A DNA stretch of 64,000 nt from Ignelater luminosus (lineage: Eukaryota; Arthropoda; Insecta; Coleoptera; Elateridae): positions 101,213 through 165,212 of the forward strand of contig VTPC01000810.1 of NCBI GenBank assembly GCA_011009095.1, written 5' to 3'. The position numbers and the translations under genes are program-made. Of this stretch, positions 60,575 through 64,000 are shown one piece after another. The notes below the pieces were generated by a model. That model was not told the DNA's origin, did not search any database, and worked only from the letters and a program-made list of their open reading frames with translations. Each line of letters opens with the position of its first letter. Within the stretch, counting starts at the first letter, position 1.

Positions 60575-62130
60575 CGGAAAAATTATTATCAGAAATTATG
60601 CAATAAATTGTTGTTGAAAGTTGGTACATCGAGAGGGTCTGTCGCCGAACCTGGCGAAAAATCTCTGGTACCATTCACAGGGAAAAGCAAACCGTTTGGA
60701 AAGACAGAAACTCGATCTATTCGGCACACCTTTCAAGAAAGAGAGGAAGATCAAGTATCTAGGAATAATGCTTGGTAACTAACCAAAAAAGCTACAAGAG
60801 CTCCTTAGGCACGTAGCAAGATATTTGACAGAAACTGGGATTTGTCCCCCAAGATGATTCACGCTGTATGCAATCTCCATAAGATGTTTCCAGTAGACAA
60901 AGACGGGATTGCAGTCGAGTGGAACGATTAGCCTGCTTAGGAATTACTGAGAAACTGCAAAACCCTCGTTCATCATAAGAGTATTAAGCGGGGCATATGG
61001 CAGGAGAGAAATTAACGCTTGATGGGGGCCAGCTAAAAATTTCCAAACTATGCTACAAGCCAAAAGAGAATTAATATCAGCAGTATAATTTGCCAAAGCT
61101 TAATGAGTCGCACAAAAAGTTCAGTCAAAGAGAAACTAAGATACAAATAGAATGTTTGGATCTCATCAAAAGTAGATGCAGAGTCCCGTAGAACTAAACG
61201 AACTAGTTTTATACAAAGTTTCAAGGCACCACAGGGGGAACAGGGACTGGAATAGGTATATAGAATAGAACGAACTGGGACGCAGAATATCTGTTAGTCA
61301 ACAGTAAGCAGTTTATTATTTTTTTTTGTTAAGCGAAACCAAGAAGAAAATGACTGAAAATCCCGGAATCCAACTACTAAATCTGCCCTAAACACCCAAA
61401 TGCCGGAATCCCGAATTGGCTGGGTTGGGATATCAAGATTCTGAGATGGATCCCCTACTGAAAAGTCAAGTCAGGTCGTAATCAGTGCGTTAAGTCATTG
61501 GGAGTAAATTCGGGTCCTGTACTAAATTGTATTAGCAGGTTAAACAAATTTGAAATGGGCACTAAATCAGAAAGCCGATCGCCCGATCAAGAACGAGTGA
61601 ATATGCCTTTTATAAAACATTGCATATAAGGTAACAAAGTAGGAGATTGGGTAATGGCACCAAGTGTATTGGAAGAAGTCTCCAAGATGAACATAATCTA
61701 AAACCTTCCTAGAAATTTCTTCAAAGAAAGAGACAGTTAATCTTCTTACAATTACATATGATGAGCAAAACAAGTGCCGCTTCATTATGAGAACTGCATG
61801 AGAACCACAATCAAAAACATGCCCGGTAAAAATTGACGTATTTTCGTTTCAATCTTGCGGCATTATCGAGCACATTTCACCATTCCCTAATCTTCTCAAG
61901 ATTTTTTTTCTCCAATATTTTTATAAATTTCTGAATTCTCTGACTTCCACGTTTTCTCTATTTTCCAGGTTGCTGGATACCCTGGCCAAAGAAGGAAATT
62001 CTAATTTACCATGTCAACAGTATACATAACATCCTTGGATGTAACTGAGCGAATCGGGAAGAGATAAGAAAGGCACACACAAGGAAAATTTTGGATTTAA
62101 TTAGGAATATAACACTTGGAACGTAGAAAC
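60575..62130 (+). mobile_element. R1/jockey-type LINE relic, RT thumb to RNase H
   Basis: Plus-strand fragments align in order with the C-terminal half of insect LINE pol proteins. KLLSEIMQ and VVESWYIERG come first, then PGEKSLVPFTGKSKPF, which matches the 'NPEKTxLVPFTxKxK' motif. NWDLSPKMIH-like residues follow near 60836-60857 and ERLACLGITEKL near 60928, matching 'QRLACLGITGAM'. Far downstream, LLDTLAKEGNSNL (about 61970) resembles the 'ADxLAKEGS' RNase H end. Stops and frameshifts are frequent. The catalytic core upstream is absent, and AT-rich unmatched stretches interrupt the copy. Confidence 0.65.
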
Positions 62131-64000
62131 CTGGATGTAATTTTTTCAGAAGGCTAAAAACCAAAACCAACTTTAGATTAGATGTGTTGGTTCAATGTTT
62201 CCCAATCAATTACGATTGAACGTGCAGCAAAACTTAATTAAATACTGCAACAATTGGAACAGTTGAATCAACTTGAATTCAAATCTTCGGTAGATATATC
62301 TTGGCTTCATGAGAAATAGAAAGAACCTTAGGTCCAAAAAGATCAAAATCAATTCTGGTCAGATTATTTACGATTTATAAACCAGAATTTAGAAATCTAC
62401 GCCGCATATTGAAATAACAATATTGCTCAAGTTATATTCTTAACAAAGCATTAAATGACCGTTGACTCGAACTTCAGGAAAACTGGAAATTGCTTTGCCG
62501 AAAGGTTCCATTACGACTAAGCTGCAACATAAGAGTATCCCAGTCATTTTTTTAGGCAAGCAGAAGATGCAGTCAAATAACAATTTTTCTAGTAAAGACA
62601 ATACTTTTCAGTCAGATGATACTATTGTTACCATTAAACTACACCAAGAGCTACACATAGGCCACTACGAACATGAGACATGCCGGAGTGTTTTGACTTC
62701 TCCAAATCCAAAATGCAAGAATATGAATGTGTCTAGCGATGATGCCGTACAACGACTACCAAGCTCTATTTTAAGAAATAATCTTGCTAGCAAAAGTTGT
62801 ACAAATCGTTGTTTTGCTTTAGAACTGACGATATCTAGAGCCGTTTTCAATCAACATGTAGTCAGTGTTTTCGTAATCCACCGACTCTAAAATCGATGAA
62901 TCAGTACATTAGGGGAATTAGATATCGCTTTTTATTGGAAATCTTAAAAAGATCTCTTACTTACTTACTTACCAAAAGTAGAAGTAAAATGATCAAGAAA
63001 CACGTCCACTGTTGCAGTAAAGAGGGAGAACATCTCAGTATATTTATATTATATTTGATATGGTGAAACCCTAAGATTCTGTAATAAACTTCGCTAATGA
63101 CCAAGTAGAAACTTTGGTCGGACGAGCTTTCTTCCTACATTATTTTTCTAAATTATTATTTAAGTTTCTATTTTAAAACAAAAATAGCACAATTTTTACT
63201 GCAGAAAAGTTGGAAAAGGGGGGAATAACAAATATGTGGAACTCGGGCTGAAACAGATTTTGAGTTACAAAATTCCAGACGAGGAAACCTTTCGGCTGCA
63301 TGTTAATTTTGAATGCTATCTTTGGACTTAACTGGGCTATCACTACGATTGGCAAATGTTGGATTTTAAAAAGTTTCGCAGTTTCCTATTTTTTGCGTTC
63401 CTTGGTATTTAGATGAACAAACCTTGTTTAACACCAGCGCAGAATTTCAGGTCAGAAACGATCAATATTGATCTAATATTTACAAGGTTGTTCTGTTATG
63501 TGACTTTTACAATGTGGATCAAGCATGACGACAGCAGAAAATATCAAAATAAAAAGGGTAAAATAAATTAACACTTAGAACCAACCATGAAATCATCAGA
63601 TATTTTAGAGAAAGACACTAGAAAAAGCAATTTAAGACATTACATTCAGTGGTACCACTGAGTTAATTACGAAAACAAACTTTACTATGAGAAAGATTTC
63701 TTAGGAGAAAACTAGGTTAGAACGGCTGATGATAAGTTTAGGTATTTCGAGCCAGGATACTTCATCAAACATTCACAATCTACAAAAAATAAAAAATTAA
63801 CAATTCTTTCGGGAAAAAAAGGGCAAACTGAAAAAACCAAATCCTTTGAAGGTACAGAATTGGGGAAAATCGCAAAACCTGGAGAGAGAATTTATTGATA
63901 ATCAAAGATCAATTTAAACAACTTTTGACTTTTCATCGTAACATATTTTTGATACGTGGAATCTACCAAATATAGTAAGCATGGATATCTTAACCTACCT
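62131..64000. other. AT-rich DNA with one longish orphan open frame
   Basis: A 142-codon plus-strand frame (62462-62890, starting MTRTSGKLEIALPKG) is longer than most chance frames here, but its residues resemble nothing I know and its codons look random. A short 'cttacttacttactta' repeat occurs at 62957. Nothing else was found up to the right edge. Confidence 0.4.

Noticed and set aside
62462-62890. 142-codon plus-strand open frame
   Set aside because: No domain, composition or homology signal that I can see; kept only as an orphan frame.

Overview
The window reads as AT-rich nuclear DNA of an insect, probably a beetle (an inference from the mix of elements; no diagnostic host gene was recognised). 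There is no operon-like packing, no rRNA or tRNA gene and no CRISPR array. Most of the 64 kb is non-coding and sprinkled with transposon copies of different ages. I identified host exons only by hand, from splice sites and matching reading frames.

Left third (1-24.3 kb): a decayed tandem array (1-715); a GC-richer block with competing open frames (1070-1650); the 3' two-thirds of a DD41D Tc1/mariner transposase (3071-3724); a jockey-like LINE relic (7.4-7.86 kb); a candidate first exon with a signal peptide on the minus strand (9.5-10.4 kb); a solo Ty3/Gypsy-type LTR (17230-17596, target duplication ATAA); a two-copy ~400-bp tandem duplication (18.3-19.1 kb); a 128-bp direct repeat pair flanking a pogo-type MITE (19.4-21.3 kb); and a decayed Tc1 transposase (23.3-24.2 kb).

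Middle (24.3-51.3 kb): a near-intact mariner (26165-27456) with perfect 28-bp inverted repeats, a MITE beside it, and a second jockey-like LINE relic (about 30.95-33.05 kb) carrying a 739-bp foldback element nested inside it. Next comes the best host gene candidate: four minus-strand exons (51187-51237, 36879-36915, 35176-35308, 34231-34366) whose splice phases agree. They give about 120 residues of the C-terminal part of an unrecognised protein ending in a PDZ-ligand-like tail, followed by a long AT-rich 3' UTR. The 14.3-kb intron holds a GC-rich island, a purine-rich tract, a repeated unrecognised protein relic and a possible tiny-intron gene.

Right part (51.3-64 kb): an RTE-type LINE relic (53.6-54.3 kb); a complete but internally deleted Transib element (54440-55501) with a 5-bp target duplication, termini that begin with the RAG recombination heptamer CACAGTG, and a remnant matching the RAG1/Transib C-terminal catalytic region; a CpG-rich patch near 59 kb; and an R1/jockey-type LINE relic (60.6-62.1 kb). 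The Transib copy is the most interesting single item.
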